From SAR202 cluster bacterium (GTDB lineage Bacteria; Chloroflexota; Dehalococcoidia; SAR202; GCA-002694895), in NCBI GenBank assembly GCA_009391605.1, contig VFGQ01000095.1, positions 1 to 6,363 of the forward strand: a stretch of 6,363 nucleotides of DNA, in the 5' to 3' direction. Below, in pieces: positions 6,329-6,363 of the stretch. The notes beneath the pieces were generated by a model. It was not told the DNA's origin and searched no databases. It saw nothing but the letters and a program-made list of their open reading frames with translations. Positions within the stretch are counted from its first letter, which is position 1. Each line of letters begins with the position of its first letter. The position numbers and the translations under genes were made by a program.

Positions 6329-6363
6329 AAAGTTGTTTGTGTATTAATAAAATGGTAAAATTC
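6325..6363 (+). CDS. Possible start of a further gene (runs off the window)
   Basis: An ATG at 6325 overlaps the glycosyltransferase stop as ATGA, the classic arrangement for translational coupling, and its frame stays open for the 13 codons available (MKSCLCINKMVKF). A second in-frame ATG lies at 6352. Neither has a convincing Shine-Dalgarno sequence, but the other plus-strand genes lack one too. Thirteen open codons are weak proof, and no family can be named. If real, it extends the PlsY-like/glycosyltransferase unit. Confidence 0.35.
   Translation, partial: MKSCLCINKMVKF

Noticed and set aside
1..6363. A defence system, CRISPR array, transposon, tRNA or riboswitch
   Set aside because: I looked for regularly spaced repeats, transposase or nuclease motifs, cloverleaf sequences and long structured leaders; none is present, and no gap between genes exceeds 98 bp.

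Overview
The window is a gene-dense, AT-rich bacterial segment (about 30 % G+C in the lines I counted by hand). It holds five complete protein genes and a truncated open frame at each edge. No rRNA, tRNA, CRISPR array, insertion sequence or phage gene is visible. The taxon cannot be fixed from the sequence. Low G+C, tight gene packing and this mix of families would fit a free-living, possibly marine, bacterium such as a low-GC Chloroflexota lineage, but that is only a guess.

Layout: two gene blocks diverge from a 98-bp AT-only-looking spacer (3308-3405). The leftward block (minus strand) reads: a Rossmann/DUF2520 oxidoreductase-like protein (TTG start), a large molybdenum-hydroxylase catalytic subunit of the xanthine dehydrogenase/CoxL family, then the first 18 codons of another gene leaving the window at base 1. 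The rightward block (plus strand) reads: a C45-type N-terminal-nucleophile acyltransferase/amidohydrolase, a PlsY-family membrane acyltransferase, a membrane-anchored family 2 glycosyltransferase of the CrtQ/HpnB kind overlapping it, and a possible further gene beginning on the ATGA overlap at 6325 and leaving the window.

How the genes may work together: the leftward block contains a molybdenum subunit without its usual iron-sulfur and FAD subunits in view, and its active-site loops differ from classical xanthine dehydrogenase, so the substrate is open. In the rightward block the PlsY-like protein and the glycosyltransferase overlap and are probably translationally coupled. The PlsY-like protein has lost several residues of the glycerol-3-phosphate acyltransferase motifs, and its partner resembles enzymes that glycosylate carotenoid or hopanoid lipids. 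The most interesting hypothesis here is therefore a small glycolipid-modifying unit in which the PlsY-like protein acylates something other than glycerol-3-phosphate. The spacer between the blocks carries a perfect 14-bp inverted repeat and a duplicated 15-bp element placed at both start codons, which may be a shared control region.
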